64,000 nucleotides of DNA. Origin: Sva-07 sp963716235 (GTDB lineage Bacteria; Actinomycetota; Acidimicrobiia; Acidimicrobiales; Ilumatobacteraceae). Positions 51,821 to 61,222 of this stretch are shown here, in pieces; within the stretch, counting starts at the first letter, position 1; every line of letters begins with the position of its first letter. The DNA lies in contig CAVQTE010000020.1 of the NCBI GenBank assembly GCA_963716235.1, forward strand, positions 248,001 to 312,000, read 5' to 3'. The notes under the pieces are model-generated. The model was not told the origin of the DNA and made no database searches. It saw only the letters and a program-made list of their open reading frames with translations. The translations under genes and the position numbers were made by a program.

Positions 51821-53254
51821 TTTGATCATGACGTGCTTGACCTCGGTGTAGGCCTCGACGGCGTACATCGACATGTCCTTGCCGTAGCCCGACTGCTTGA
51901 AACCGCCGTGCGGCATCTCCGACACGATCGGAATGTGGTCGTTGACCCACACGGCGCCGAACTGCAGCGCCTTGCTCATCCGCATCGCGCGGCCGACATC
52001 AGAGGTCCAGACGCTCGCCGCGAGGCCGTAGTCGACGTCGTTGGCCATCGCCAGTGCCGTCTCTTCGTCGGCGGCCGACTGCACGGTGACGACGGGGCCG
52101 AACACTTCGCGCTGAATGATCTCGGACGACTGGCCCGGACCGACCACCACGGTCGGTTCGTAGAAGAAGCCAGGTCCGGAACCAATCGATCCGCCGACGG
52201 TGACCTCGGCGCCCGCCTCCCGCGCACGGTCGACGTAGCCCGCCACGCGTGAGCGGTGGATGTCGGAGATGACGGGCCCCATCTCGGTGTCGTCAGCCAT
52301 CGGATCGCCCACCTTGATGCTCGCAACCGCATCGGTCAGCTGATTCACGAAGTCGTCGTGGATCTTCGCTCCCGCGATGACCCGGCACGGCGCCGTGCAG
52401 TCCTGCCCGGAGTTGTAGAACGACATGCCCTTCAGGTTCTCGACGACCGCATCGATGTCGGCGTCGTCGAACACGATGACAGGGGCCTTGCCACCGAGTT
52501 CGAGGTGCACGCGCTTCAGCGACTCCGCCGACGCCCGGGCCACCGCCTTGCCGGCGCCCACGCTGCCGGTGATCGAGATCATCGCAATGCCCGGGTGCTC
52601 GCTGAGCGCGGCGCCGGCCACGGCACCCTGGCCACAGACCACGTTGAACACGCCTGCCGGCAACACCTCGGCGGTGAGCTCGGCGAGTCGCAGCACCGAA
52701 TACGGCGTCAACTCCGACGGCTTGAGGATGACGGTGTTGCCCGCTGCGAGCGCCGGGCCGAGCTTCCAGGTCGCCATGTTCAGCGGATAGTTCCACGGAG
52801 TGATCGAGGCCACGACGCCGAGCGGATCGCGACGCACCATCGAGGTGTAACCCGCCATGTACTCGCCGGCAGCCTTGCCCTCGAGGAAACGGCACGCGGA
52901 CGCGAAGAAGCGCCAGTTGTCCTTCGTGAGGTCCATCTCGAACTCGACGATCCCGACCGGCTTGCCGACGTTCTCACATTCGATGCGCGACAGCTCGTCG
53001 ATGTTGTCGTCGACGATGTCGGCCACGCGGTGCAGGATCTCGCTGCGTTCGCGTGGGGTGAGGGCTGCCCAAGCCGGAAACGCCGCAGTGGCGGCAACGA
53101 CGGCGGCGTCGACGTCGCCCGCATCGCTCGCCGGAACCTCGCCGATCACCGCCCCGGTCGCAGGGTTGACGACGGCGTCGGTTGCACCACTGCGCGCCGA
53201 ACGCCAGTCGCCGCCGATGAAGTTGGAGTTCAAGGAAGACAGCTCGGTTGACAT
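51815..53254 (-). CDS. Aldehyde dehydrogenase (gamma-aminobutyraldehyde/betaine-aldehyde type)
   Basis: A 479-residue NAD(P)-dependent enzyme. ITPWNYPLNMATWKLGPALAAGN (PWN motif), HLELGGKAPVIVFDDADID with the catalytic Glu, and YNSGQDCTAPCR with the catalytic Cys are present. GQDCTAPCR is typical of the aminobutyraldehyde dehydrogenase group. It would oxidise 4-aminobutanal to GABA. It is divergent from the potADBC spermidine/putrescine importer, which supports the polyamine assignment. Confidence 0.88.
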   Translation of the reverse strand: MSTELSSLNSNFIGGDWRSARSGATDAVVNPATGAVIGEVPASDAGDVDAAVVAATAAFPAWAALTPRERSEILHRVADIVDDNIDELSRIECENVGKPVGIVEFEMDLTKDNWRFFASACRFLEGKAAGEYMAGYTSMVRRDPLGVVASITPWNYPLNMATWKLGPALAAGNTVILKPSELTPYSVLRLAELTAEVLPAGVFNVVCGQGAVAGAALSEHPGIAMISITGSVGAGKAVARASAESLKRVHLELGGKAPVIVFDDADIDAVVENLKGMSFYNSGQDCTAPCRVIAGAKIHDDFVNQLTDAVASIKVGDPMADDTEMGPVISDIHRSRVAGYVDRAREAGAEVTVGGSIGSGPGFFYEPTVVVGPGQSSEIIQREVFGPVVTVQSAADEETALAMANDVDYGLAASVWTSDVGRAMRMSKALQFGAVWVNDHIPIVSEMPHGGFKQSGYGKDMSMYAVEAYTEVKHVMIKH

Positions 53255-53400
53255 GACCACAGATTGCCACGCCGAACGCCGGATTGTTGCCGCCAGATGA
53301 ACGATCGAAGCGTTGGGAACGCGGATGCCTCAGCGTTGTAGCCTTCTTCGATCATGATCCCAGGACCCGTGTCCATCGAGTGGAACGCGATGCACGCAAG
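53255..53400. promoter_or_regulatory. Divergent promoter region, aldehyde dehydrogenase/potA
   Basis: A 146-bp spacer that must hold promoters for both operons. I see no convincing operator or riboswitch. Confidence 0.4.
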
Positions 53401-54543
53401 ATGAGCGACGTCGTCATCCAGCTCGATCATGTCCGCAAGTCGTTCGGCGACTTCGTGGCAGTGGATCACGCGAACTTCGGCATCGAGCAGGGCGAGTTCT
53501 TCGCGATGCTCGGCCCGTCGGGCTGCGGGAAGACAACCACGTTGAAGATGATCGCCGGCTTCGAGCAACCGACGTCGGGCAAAGTGCTCCTGAACGGCGT
53601 CGACGTGAGCCGCGTACCGCCCTACAAGCGCAACGTCAACACGGTCTTCCAGCAGTACGCGCTCTTCCCCCACATGACCGTCGCCGACAACGTCCGATTC
53701 GGACCCAAGTCCAAGAAAGTCCCCAAGACCGAGTACGAACCAAACGTCGCCCAGATGCTCGAGGTGGTGCGCCTCACCGAGTTCGCCGACCGCAAGTCGA
53801 CCCAACTCTCCGGCGGCCAGCAGCAGCGAGTCGCACTCGCACGCGCCCTCGTCAACTTCCCGAGCGCACTGCTCCTCGACGAGCCACTCGCCGCGCTCGA
53901 CCTGAAGCTTCGCGAAGCGATGCAGTTCGAATTGAAGCGGATCCAACGCGAGGTCGGCATCACGTTCGTGTTCGTCACCCACGACCAGGGCGAGGCGCTG
54001 ACGATGAGCGATCGCATCGCCGTGATGAGCGATGGTCGAGTCGAGCAGATCGGTACCCCCGAGGAGATCTACAACAGCCCAGCGACGTTGTTCGTGGCCG
54101 GTTTCATCGGTTCAGCCAACCTGCTCCCGGGCGAAGTGGTGAGCGCTGACGGCACGGACACGGTCGTGAAGCTGACGGCCGGCCCCACGGTACGCGCCCG
54201 CACCAGCACGATCCGCCAGCCTGATGCACCGGTTTCGGTGATGCTGCGGCCCGAGCGCCTCACCGCCACGATGGAGGCCCGCTCCGACGGTCGCTCGGTT
54301 GACGGAACGGTGAGCGACGTGGTGTTCCAGGGAGCGACCGCCCGGATCATCGTGCACCTCGCCGACGACAGCGAAGTCATCGCCAGCGTCGTGACGGGTA
54401 CGGACATCCCGTTCCTGCACCCCGGCAGCACCGTGCATCTCGCATGGGAGCCGGGCAGTGCGTTCCTGCTCTCCGGCTGGCCCCGCCGGCCGGGTGCCAC
54501 CGCCAGCGACATCGACACCCTCGAGGCGCACGCCGACTCGTAG
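53401..54543 (+). CDS. potA: Spermidine/putrescine ABC transporter ATPase
   Basis: A 380-residue ATPase: Walker A GPSGCGKTT near residue 42, VFQQYALFPHMTV, signature LSGGQQQRV, Walker B LLLDEPLAALD and H-loop THDQGEA. A C-terminal TOBE-type regulatory domain follows (residues about 285-370), as in PotA. It powers the PotBC channel. First gene of the potADBC operon. Confidence 0.9.
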   Translation: MSDVVIQLDHVRKSFGDFVAVDHANFGIEQGEFFAMLGPSGCGKTTTLKMIAGFEQPTSGKVLLNGVDVSRVPPYKRNVNTVFQQYALFPHMTVADNVRFGPKSKKVPKTEYEPNVAQMLEVVRLTEFADRKSTQLSGGQQQRVALARALVNFPSALLLDEPLAALDLKLREAMQFELKRIQREVGITFVFVTHDQGEALTMSDRIAVMSDGRVEQIGTPEEIYNSPATLFVAGFIGSANLLPGEVVSADGTDTVVKLTAGPTVRARTSTIRQPDAPVSVMLRPERLTATMEARSDGRSVDGTVSDVVFQGATARIIVHLADDSEVIASVVTGTDIPFLHPGSTVHLAWEPGSAFLLSGWPRRPGATASDIDTLEAHADS

Positions 54544-54610
54544 GTCGAGCCCACCGATGCAATCGATTCCTCACAGCCGACCGACCACGCAGACACCGAC
54601 AGGACCTGAC

Positions 54611-55834
54611 ATGACGATTCGACGATCCACTCCGTTCAACACCCCCCGCGGGAGGCTCACCCGGCGCCAACTGATCGCTCGCGCCGGCGCAGTCGGTGCC
54701 GCCGGCATCTCGTTGCCGGCGATCCTCGCTGCCTGCGGCGGCAGTGATGGTGACAGCGGCTCGACCGGCTCCACGCCGGCGGCCGGGAGCACCGGTACGG
54801 GCGGCGGAGGCGGAAGCGGCTCGTTGTTCTTCGAGAACTGGCCGTCGTACATCGACCCCAGCGAGGACGGCGCCATCGGGACGGTCGACCGCTTCATCGA
54901 GGCCACCGGCATCGACATGCGCTACACCGAGGCCTACAACGACAACAACGAGTACTTCGCCAAGATCCAACCGCTGCTCGGCCGCGGTGAGCCAATCGAT
55001 CCCGACATCATCGCTCCAACCAGTTGGCTGGCGAACCGGCTCATCACGCTCGGCTGGCTCGAGAAGCTGCCGATCGACCAGGTGGCGAACGCCGTCAACC
55101 TACGCGCCGACCTGCAGAACCCGACCTGGGACCCCACCGGCGAGTACAGCCTGCCGTGGCAGACCGGGTTCGCCGGTATCGCCTACAACTCCGACGTCAC
55201 CGGCCGCGACATCACCAGCGTCGACGACCTGTTCGATCCTGAGTTCGCCGGCAAGGTCGGCGCACTCACCGAGATGCGCGACACGATCGGCCTGATCGCA
55301 ATGAGTCTGGGGATCGACATCTCGACACTCGAGACGTTCGCCGATGCAGCACCGGCCTTCGACAAGCTCCAGGAGGCCAAGGACTCCGGCCAGATCCGCC
55401 GCTTCCACGGCAACGACTACTTCGTCGACCTCTCCGAGGGCAACCTCGCGATCACGATCGGTTGGTCCGGCGACGTCGCCGCCATCGCCCGCGACAACCC
55501 CGCCGTCAAGTTCGTGTTCCCCGAGAGCGGCGCCACATCGTGGGCCGACACGATGGTCGTGCCGAAGGGTGCGCGGAACATCGATGCCGCGGCGCAGTGG
55601 ATGAACTTCGTGTACGACCCGGTGCAAGCCGCGCAGATCACGGCATTCGTCGGCTACGTGTCACCCGTCGCCGGCGTGCGCGACGAGCTCGAGAAGCTCG
55701 ACCCTGATCTCGCCAACGATCCGCTCGTCTTCCCCGACGACGCCACACTCGCCAACACCAAGGGCTTCGCTTCGCTGTCCGAAGAGGTCGAAGCCGAGTA
55801 CGACGCGGCGTTCTCGGCAATCACCGGAGCCTGA
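54611..55834 (+). CDS. potD: Polyamine-binding lipoprotein
   Basis: A 407-residue secreted binding protein. The leader has TRRQLIARAGAVGAAG, with twin arginines, and a lipobox ending ILAACGGS, so it may use the Tat route before lipid attachment. A Gly/Ser-rich linker precedes LFFENWPSYIDP. IAPTSWLANRLITLGWLEKL and LPWQTGFAGIAYN are PotD/PotF regions. It would capture putrescine or spermidine. Confidence 0.9.
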   Translation: MTIRRSTPFNTPRGRLTRRQLIARAGAVGAAGISLPAILAACGGSDGDSGSTGSTPAAGSTGTGGGGGSGSLFFENWPSYIDPSEDGAIGTVDRFIEATGIDMRYTEAYNDNNEYFAKIQPLLGRGEPIDPDIIAPTSWLANRLITLGWLEKLPIDQVANAVNLRADLQNPTWDPTGEYSLPWQTGFAGIAYNSDVTGRDITSVDDLFDPEFAGKVGALTEMRDTIGLIAMSLGIDISTLETFADAAPAFDKLQEAKDSGQIRRFHGNDYFVDLSEGNLAITIGWSGDVAAIARDNPAVKFVFPESGATSWADTMVVPKGARNIDAAAQWMNFVYDPVQAAQITAFVGYVSPVAGVRDELEKLDPDLANDPLVFPDDATLANTKGFASLSEEVEAEYDAAFSAITGA

Positions 55835-55838
55835 TGCG

Positions 55839-56904
55839 ATGACCGCCGCCATCGTGCGTCTGGGGGTGAGGCGCCCCGAGATGCTCGGTCTCGGCGCGCT
55901 CCTCCTCGCGGGCGCACTGTTGGCGGCGGTCGGCACCCAGCTCCTCACCGGACCGTTGGCGGTGCTGTCGCTGGCGGTCGTGTTCGCGAGCATCGTGATG
56001 CTCGTCGTCGTCGCCACGATCGGCACCCCCGAGACCCGCCGCAAGATCGCGCCCTACGGGTTGCTCAAGCCGGGCATGCTCTGGCTGGCGCTGTTCTACC
56101 TGGCTCCGCTGTTCACGCTGCTGCGGTTGTCGCTGTCGACGCTGCCGAGCCGGTTCGCCGTCGAGGCCGAGTTCGACTGGAACTTCGACAACTACGTCAC
56201 CGCGTTCACCGACTTCGGACCGCAGTTCCAGCGGGCGTTCATCTACGCCGGGACCGCCACGATCCTCACGATCGTCATCGGGTACCCACTCGCCTACGTC
56301 ATCGCGTTCCGTGGAGGCAGGTACCGCACCTTGATGCTCGGCCTCGTCGTCATCCCGTTCTTCACGTCGTTCCTGATACGCACGATCGCGTGGCGCAGCA
56401 TCCTCTCCGATGACGGCATCGCGACGGGTTTCCTCGACGCCGTCGGGCTCACGTGGTTCTTCGAGGCTGCGAACATCATGGACAACGGCCGCATCATCAA
56501 CACGCCGGCCGCGGTTGATTTTCGGTCTCACGTACAACTTCCTGCCCTTCATGATCCTGCCGATCTACGTCAGCCTGGAAAAGGTCGACATCCGCCTCGT
56601 CGACGCCGCCAAGGACCTCTACTCGACGTCGACGTCCGCGTTCACGAAGGTCGTGCTCCCGCTCTCGCTGCCGGGTGTGTTCGCCGGCACACTGCTGACG
56701 TTCATCCCCGCCGCAGGTGACTTCGTGAACTCGCTGTACCTCGGCAGCCCGAATACGACGATGATCGGCAACTCGATCCAGGACCAGTTCCTCGTCCAGA
56801 ACAACGTGCCGCTGGCGTCGGCGATGTCGTTCGTCCTGATGTTCATCATCACGGTGTTCGTGATCATTTACAGCCGGTTCTTCGGCACCGAGGACCTGGC
56901 ATGA
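55839..56904 (+). pseudogene. potB: Polyamine ABC transporter permease with a +1 frameshift
   Basis: A complete PotB-type permease split over two phases. The first, 55839-56516, has the N-terminal helix block and ends ...INTPAAV. The second begins with IFGLTYNFLPFMILPIYVSLEKVD, then the EAA-type docking loop DAAKDLYSTSTSAFTKVVLPLSLPG (both family segments) and ends at 56904. One additional base at about 56517 breaks the frame. Corrected length is about 354 residues. Needed for import, so an intact gene would be expected; a sequencing error is likely. Confidence 0.85.
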
Positions 56905-56919
56905 GGGACCTGGCATGAG
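56892..56919 (+). repeat. 14-nt tandem duplication at the potB-potC junction
   Basis: GGACCTGGCATGAG occurs twice in direct succession. The first copy contains the potB stop overlapping an ATG that runs into a stop after five codons; the second copy contains the potC ATG. An ancestral ATGA overlap was probably separated by the duplication. Confidence 0.9.
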
Positions 56920-57730
56920 CGCGCCGTCGTCGACGGGAGGCCGTGTCGCCCGGATCGCGCTCAACGTCTACGCCGGGCTGGGTCTGCTGTACCTGTTCGT
57001 GCCGATCATCTGGATCGTCGCGTTCTCGTTCAACCAGCCGAAAGGCAACTACAACGTCACGTGGCAGCAGTTCACGCTCGAGAACTGGAAGGACCCGTTC
57101 GGCGACGAGGCGCTGACGAACGCGTTCGTCGAGAGCCTCAAGATCGCCGCGTTCTCGACGGTCATCGCCACGATCCTCGGCTCGATGATCGCCATCGCGC
57201 TCGCACGGTACAAGTTCCGCGGCAGCGGCGGATTGAACTTCTTCCTGGTCCTCCCGCTGACCACGCCGGAGATCGTGCTGGGCTCATCGCTGGCCACGCT
57301 GTTCCTGGACTGGGACGTCACACGTGGGTTCACGACCGTGGTGATCGCGCACATCATGTTCCAGGTGAGCTTCGTGGCACTGACGGTCCGGGCGAGGGTG
57401 CGGGGCTTCGACTGGACACTCGAACAGGCCGCCCAAGACCTCGGAGCATCGCCCCTGCGAACGTTCTGGAAGGTGACGTTCCCGCTCATCCTGCCCGGCA
57501 TTCTCGCTGCGGCGCTGCTGTCGTTCGCATTGTCGTTGGACGACTTCATCATCACGCTGTTCAACGCCGGCTCCCTCGTAACGTTCCCGCTGTACATCAA
57601 CGGCAGCTTCCGGGTGAAGTTCCCACCGGAGGTGAACGTGCTCGCCACCGCAATCCTCCTCGTGAGTGTCGCGCTGATGCTCGCCGGCACGGTGTGGGGC
57701 GCACGCGGCCGACGCCGCTCCTCCCCCTGA
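56915..57730 (+). CDS. potC: Polyamine ABC transporter permease
   Basis: A 271-residue membrane protein with six helices. PIIWIVAFSFNQPK at the N-terminus and the docking loop QAAQDLGASPLRTFWKVTFPLILPG (EAA motif around residues 175-195) are PotC features; SLDDFIITLF follows. It pairs with PotB. Its ATG is in the second copy of a 14-nt duplication. The next gene follows after 4 nt. Confidence 0.92.
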   Translation: MSAPSSTGGRVARIALNVYAGLGLLYLFVPIIWIVAFSFNQPKGNYNVTWQQFTLENWKDPFGDEALTNAFVESLKIAAFSTVIATILGSMIAIALARYKFRGSGGLNFFLVLPLTTPEIVLGSSLATLFLDWDVTRGFTTVVIAHIMFQVSFVALTVRARVRGFDWTLEQAAQDLGASPLRTFWKVTFPLILPGILAAALLSFALSLDDFIITLFNAGSLVTFPLYINGSFRVKFPPEVNVLATAILLVSVALMLAGTVWGARGRRRSSP

Positions 57731-57734
57731 CCCC

Positions 57735-58121
57735 GTGACGCAGCACCTGTTCGTGTACGGCACCCTGCGGCCGGGGGACGTCCGATGGGCGATCCTGCAG
57801 CCGTTCGTCGTCGACGGCGGGATGCCGGATTCCGTGTCGGGCCACCTCTTCGACACCGGCTTCGACTATCCGGCCGCGGTGTTCAGGCCCGATGGAACGA
57901 TCCACGGTCACACGTTCTCGCTGCTCTCGAAGTCGATCGACCACGCCCTCTCGGTGCTCGACGAGGTCGAAGACATCGTCGGCGGCGAATACCACCGGGT
58001 CACGGTGCGAACGCACCTGGGTCTCGATGCATGGGCGTACGCCTACGGGGCCGGGCTCCACCTCACACCGATCCCCTCCGGCGACTGGCTCGCTCACCGC
58101 CCCCTCCCCCGACTCGAATGA
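57735..58121 (+). CDS. Gamma-glutamylcyclotransferase-like (AIG2) protein
   Basis: A 128-residue protein starting with the family motif VYGTLRPGD, then a substrate-loop Asp-Glu pair in LDEVEDIVGGEYHRVTV, the latter including the catalytic Glu. Members act on gamma-glutamyl amines or peptides. Behind the pot operon it could open gamma-glutamyl polyamines, though this is a guess. Start is GTG 57735. Its stop lies in the palindrome at 58118. Confidence 0.8.
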   Translation: MTQHLFVYGTLRPGDVRWAILQPFVVDGGMPDSVSGHLFDTGFDYPAAVFRPDGTIHGHTFSLLSKSIDHALSVLDEVEDIVGGEYHRVTVRTHLGLDAWAYAYGAGLHLTPIPSGDWLAHRPLPRLE

Positions 58122-58148
58122 GACGCGGGGTCAGACCCAGCGTCTCAT
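58118..58148 (+). repeat. 31-nt palindrome, copy D
   Basis: Fifteen-base arms with one mismatch (ATGAGACGCGGGGTC side) around a central A, including the core GGGGTCAGACCC. The TGA stop of the AIG2-like gene is inside the left arm. Probably a terminator before dinB. Confidence 0.8.
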
Positions 58149-58178
58149 GTTGCGCCCCGGTGGAAGGCATGCGAACAT

Positions 58179-59384
58179 GTGTTCGTGTCGGTGAACCGCT
58201 CCGCCTCGACGATCCTGCACGCCGATCTCGACTCGTTCTATGCGTCGGTCGAGCAGCGTGACGATCCATCGCTGCGCGGCAAGCCGATCGTGGTCGGCGG
58301 TGGCGTGGTCCTCGCCGCGAGTTACGAGGCCAAGGCCTTCGGTGTGCGCACGGCGATGTCGGGCCGGGCCGCACGCCGGCTGTGCCCGAACCTGATCGAC
58401 GTGGCACCCCGATTCGACGCGTACACGGCAGCGAGTCGGGCGGTGTTCGAGATCTTCCGCGACACGTCGCCGATCGTCGAACCCATGTCGATCGACGAGG
58501 CGTTCATCGACGTCGCCGGGCTCTGGCGGATCGCGGGAACACCAGCCGAGATCGCCACGCAACTTCGAGCCCGGATCGCCGAGGAGGTCGGCCTGCCGAT
58601 CACGGTCGGGATCGCGCGCACGAAGTTCCTGGCGAAGGTGGCCAGCGGCGTCGCCAAGCCCGATGGGCTGCTCGTCGTCGAACCTGACGGCGAACTGGCT
58701 TTCCTCCATCCACTCCCGGTGCAACGACTGTGGGGCGTCGGCGAGATCACCGCGACGAAGCTTCACGACCGCGGGATCCACACCGTGGCCGACGTCGCCG
58801 CCATGACACCCGAGGCACTCACCGCCATCGTCGGCCCGTCGATGGGCCACCAACTGCATGCCCTGTCGCACAACCGCGATGCCCGACGCGTGACCACCGG
58901 GAAGCGCCGGGGATCGATCGGATCCCAACAGGCGCTCGGGACGCGCCGACGCTCGCGTGACGAGATCGACGTCGTCCTGTGGCGCCTCGTCGATCGCATC
59001 ACCTCGAGGATGCGGCACGCCGGTCGGGTCGGGCGCACGGTCACGCTGCGCTTGCGGTTCGACGACTTCTCGCGGGCGACGCGTTCGCACTCACTCGCCG
59101 ACCCGACCGCCGGTACCTCCACGGTGCACACCACGGCGGTCGCGCTCCTCGACGCGGCATGGCCGCTCGTCGAACGCAAGGGGATCACGCTGCTCGGCGT
59201 GTCGGTCGGCAACCTGAGCGATCTCGATGCGGTCCAGCTGGTCCTCCCCTTCCGGCGCTGCGAATCGGAACAGCTCGACACCGTGATGGACGCGGTGAAC
59301 GACCGGTTCGGTCGCGGTGCGCTCCAACGCGCCACGACGATGCGCGGCGATCCCGGGATCCAGCTGCCGATGCTGCCCGACTGA
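58179..59384 (+). CDS. dinB: DNA polymerase IV (Y family)
   Basis: A 401-residue translesion polymerase. ILHADLDSFYASVEQRDDP is the first catalytic block with two Asp, EPMSIDEAFIDV the second with Asp-Glu; GIARTKFLAKVAS and LWGVGEITATKLHDRGI (helix-hairpin-helix) follow; the little-finger domain includes VTLRLRFDDFSRATR. It copies damaged DNA with low fidelity. A beta-clamp-binding peptide at the C-terminus (QLPMLPD-like) fits. Starts at GTG 58179, with GGAAGG about 10 nt upstream; later GTG codons are alternatives. Confidence 0.93.
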   Translation: MFVSVNRSASTILHADLDSFYASVEQRDDPSLRGKPIVVGGGVVLAASYEAKAFGVRTAMSGRAARRLCPNLIDVAPRFDAYTAASRAVFEIFRDTSPIVEPMSIDEAFIDVAGLWRIAGTPAEIATQLRARIAEEVGLPITVGIARTKFLAKVASGVAKPDGLLVVEPDGELAFLHPLPVQRLWGVGEITATKLHDRGIHTVADVAAMTPEALTAIVGPSMGHQLHALSHNRDARRVTTGKRRGSIGSQQALGTRRRSRDEIDVVLWRLVDRITSRMRHAGRVGRTVTLRLRFDDFSRATRSHSLADPTAGTSTVHTTAVALLDAAWPLVERKGITLLGVSVGNLSDLDAVQLVLPFRRCESEQLDTVMDAVNDRFGRGALQRATTMRGDPGIQLPMLPD

Positions 59385-59431
59385 ATCCTCCGAATGACCG
59401 CCGGCGGGAGCGTCCACGTACATTCGACGCC

Positions 59432-60325
59432 ATGAGCGCACGAGATCGACTGACCGGACCGGGCAACACGGGTGTCTGGTACTTCACCGACGCCATGAGC
59501 GCAGGCCAGGCCGCCGAGGCCGCGGCGCGGATCGAGTCGCTCGGCTACTCCACCCTGTGGCTGCCCGACACGATGGGCCGTGATCCCTTCGCCCACATCG
59601 CGTGGCTCGGATCGCAGACGTCGACCCTCCAGTTCGCCACCGGCATCGCCAGCATCTTCCATCGGCACCCGGGCCCGATGCTGCAGGCAGCGAACACGCT
59701 TGCCGAACAGACCGGCGGCAGGTTCGTCCTCGGCCTCGGCGTCAGCCACGGCCCGATGGTCGAGGGCATCCGCAAACTCGACTACTCCAAGCCACTCAGT
59801 CAGATGCGCGACTACCTGGCGGCGATGGACTCGTCGATGTACATGGCGGTCCCGCCGACCGACAAACCGCTACGTCTGCTGGCGGCACTCGGGCCGAAGA
59901 TGCTGGAGTTGTCCGCCACCGCCGCCGACGGTGCCCACCCGTACTTCGTGACGCCCGAACACACCGCGGAGGCCCGGGCGGCGATCGGTCCGGACAAGCT
60001 ACTCTGCGTCGAGCAGAAGGTCATCGTGTCGACCGATGCCGACGCAGCCCGCGCTGCGGCCAACATCCAGATCGATCGGTACGCAGGTCTGCCCAACTAC
60101 CGCAACAACTGGAAGCGGATCGGGTTCACCGAGGACGAGATCGAGCAGCGGGCGAACCGCTTCGTCGACCACGTGATCGTGTGGGGCGACGCCGACACCG
60201 TGCGCGCCGGCATCCAAGCCCATTACGACGCCGGGGCCGACCACGTGTGCATCCAGCCCGTCTCGACCGAGGGGCCGCTCGTGCTCGACTGGAACGCGCT
60301 CGAAGTGCTCGCACCGTCGACATGA
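59432..60325 (+). CDS. LLM-class (F420-dependent type) oxidoreductase
   Basis: A 297-residue luciferase-like protein. GNTGVWYFTDAMSAGQAAEAAARIESLGYSTLWLPD, in family terms strand 1 and helix 1, is followed by TSTLQFATGIASIFHRHP and GRFVLGLGVSHGPMVEG. The HRHPGPML segment is common in the mycobacterial F420 group (Rv-type probable F420 oxidoreductases). Its stop overlaps the enoyl-CoA hydratase start, so the two are translated together and may handle the same acyl or steroid-type substrate. Confidence 0.87.
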   Translation: MSARDRLTGPGNTGVWYFTDAMSAGQAAEAAARIESLGYSTLWLPDTMGRDPFAHIAWLGSQTSTLQFATGIASIFHRHPGPMLQAANTLAEQTGGRFVLGLGVSHGPMVEGIRKLDYSKPLSQMRDYLAAMDSSMYMAVPPTDKPLRLLAALGPKMLELSATAADGAHPYFVTPEHTAEARAAIGPDKLLCVEQKVIVSTDADAARAAANIQIDRYAGLPNYRNNWKRIGFTEDEIEQRANRFVDHVIVWGDADTVRAGIQAHYDAGADHVCIQPVSTEGPLVLDWNALEVLAPST

Positions 60326-61155
60326 CCGACTGGCAGCACGTCCGTTACGACCGGCCCGCCGAACGGGTGGCGAGGATCACACTCGCACGCCCCGAGATGG
60401 CCAACGCCCAGAACTACCTCATGATCTCCGAGCTGAACGAAGCGTTCGACGTCGCAGCGCGCGACGAGGAGGTCCGCTGCATCGTGCTGGCCGCCGACGG
60501 CGACCACTTCTCGTCCGGCCACGATCTGAGCGATCTCGATGCCGACATGTCCGACCTGTGCACCATCGGCACGCAGTGTCATTTCGACGCCGATGGCGCC
60601 GAGGGGTACATGGCCCGCGAGGCCGAGATGTACGTCGGCATGTGCTGGCGGTGGCGCAACATCCCGAAGCCGACGATTGCGTCTGTGCAGGGCAAGGTGA
60701 TCGCCGGTGGGTTGATGCTCGTGTGGCCCATGGATCTCGTGATCTGTTCGGAGGAGGCGACATTCTCCGACCCGGTCGTGGCGCTCGGCGTGAACGGTCA
60801 CGAGTACTTCACGCACCCGTACGAGGCAGGCGCTCGACTGGCCAAGGAGATGCTGTTCACGGGACGGGCGATCACGGCACAAGAGGCACTGATGCACGGC
60901 ATGGTGAACAAGGTGGTTCCCCGCGACGAGCTCGAGTCAGCGACCTTGGAAATGGCCGAGCACATCGCTCGGCGTCCGATGTTCGGCCTGACGTTGGCCA
61001 AGCAGTCGGTCAACAACGCCCTCGACGCGATGGGTCAGTACACCGCACTGCAGTCGGCATTCGGCCTGCACCACGTTGCCCACAGCCACAACCGCCTGAA
61101 GTTCGATTCGCTGATCGATCCCCGCGGCATCAAGGTCATCCGCGCCGAAGCCTGA
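60322..61155 (+). CDS. Enoyl-CoA hydratase/isomerase family protein
   Basis: A 277-residue crotonase-fold protein. ERVARITLARPEMANAQN is the N-terminal block, FSSGHDLSDLD the first oxyanion-hole region, and VQGKVIAGGLMLVWPMDLVICSEEATFSDP the second; the region where hydratases have two catalytic Glu residues includes LGVNGHEYFTHPYE. The Glu pattern is not the classical hydratase pair, so isomerase or hydrolase activity is possible. Co-translated with the LLM gene. Confidence 0.85.
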   Translation: MTDWQHVRYDRPAERVARITLARPEMANAQNYLMISELNEAFDVAARDEEVRCIVLAADGDHFSSGHDLSDLDADMSDLCTIGTQCHFDADGAEGYMAREAEMYVGMCWRWRNIPKPTIASVQGKVIAGGLMLVWPMDLVICSEEATFSDPVVALGVNGHEYFTHPYEAGARLAKEMLFTGRAITAQEALMHGMVNKVVPRDELESATLEMAEHIARRPMFGLTLAKQSVNNALDAMGQYTALQSAFGLHHVAHSHNRLKFDSLIDPRGIKVIRAEA

Positions 61156-61156
61156 G

Positions 61157-61208
61157 CCGAAAAATGCGGGGATTCGTGCATCCCGTGCACGAATCCCCGC
61201 ACATTTCG
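61157..61208 (+). terminator. Strong hairpin terminator after the enoyl-CoA hydratase gene
   Basis: A 16-bp perfect stem (TGCGGGGATTCGTGCA) with a TCCCG loop, flanked by AAA and TTT that extend the pairing. It starts just after the stop codon. The convergent gene ends 15 nt further, so it may serve both. Confidence 0.8.
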
Positions 61209-61222
61209 GGTTGGAGTGACGA

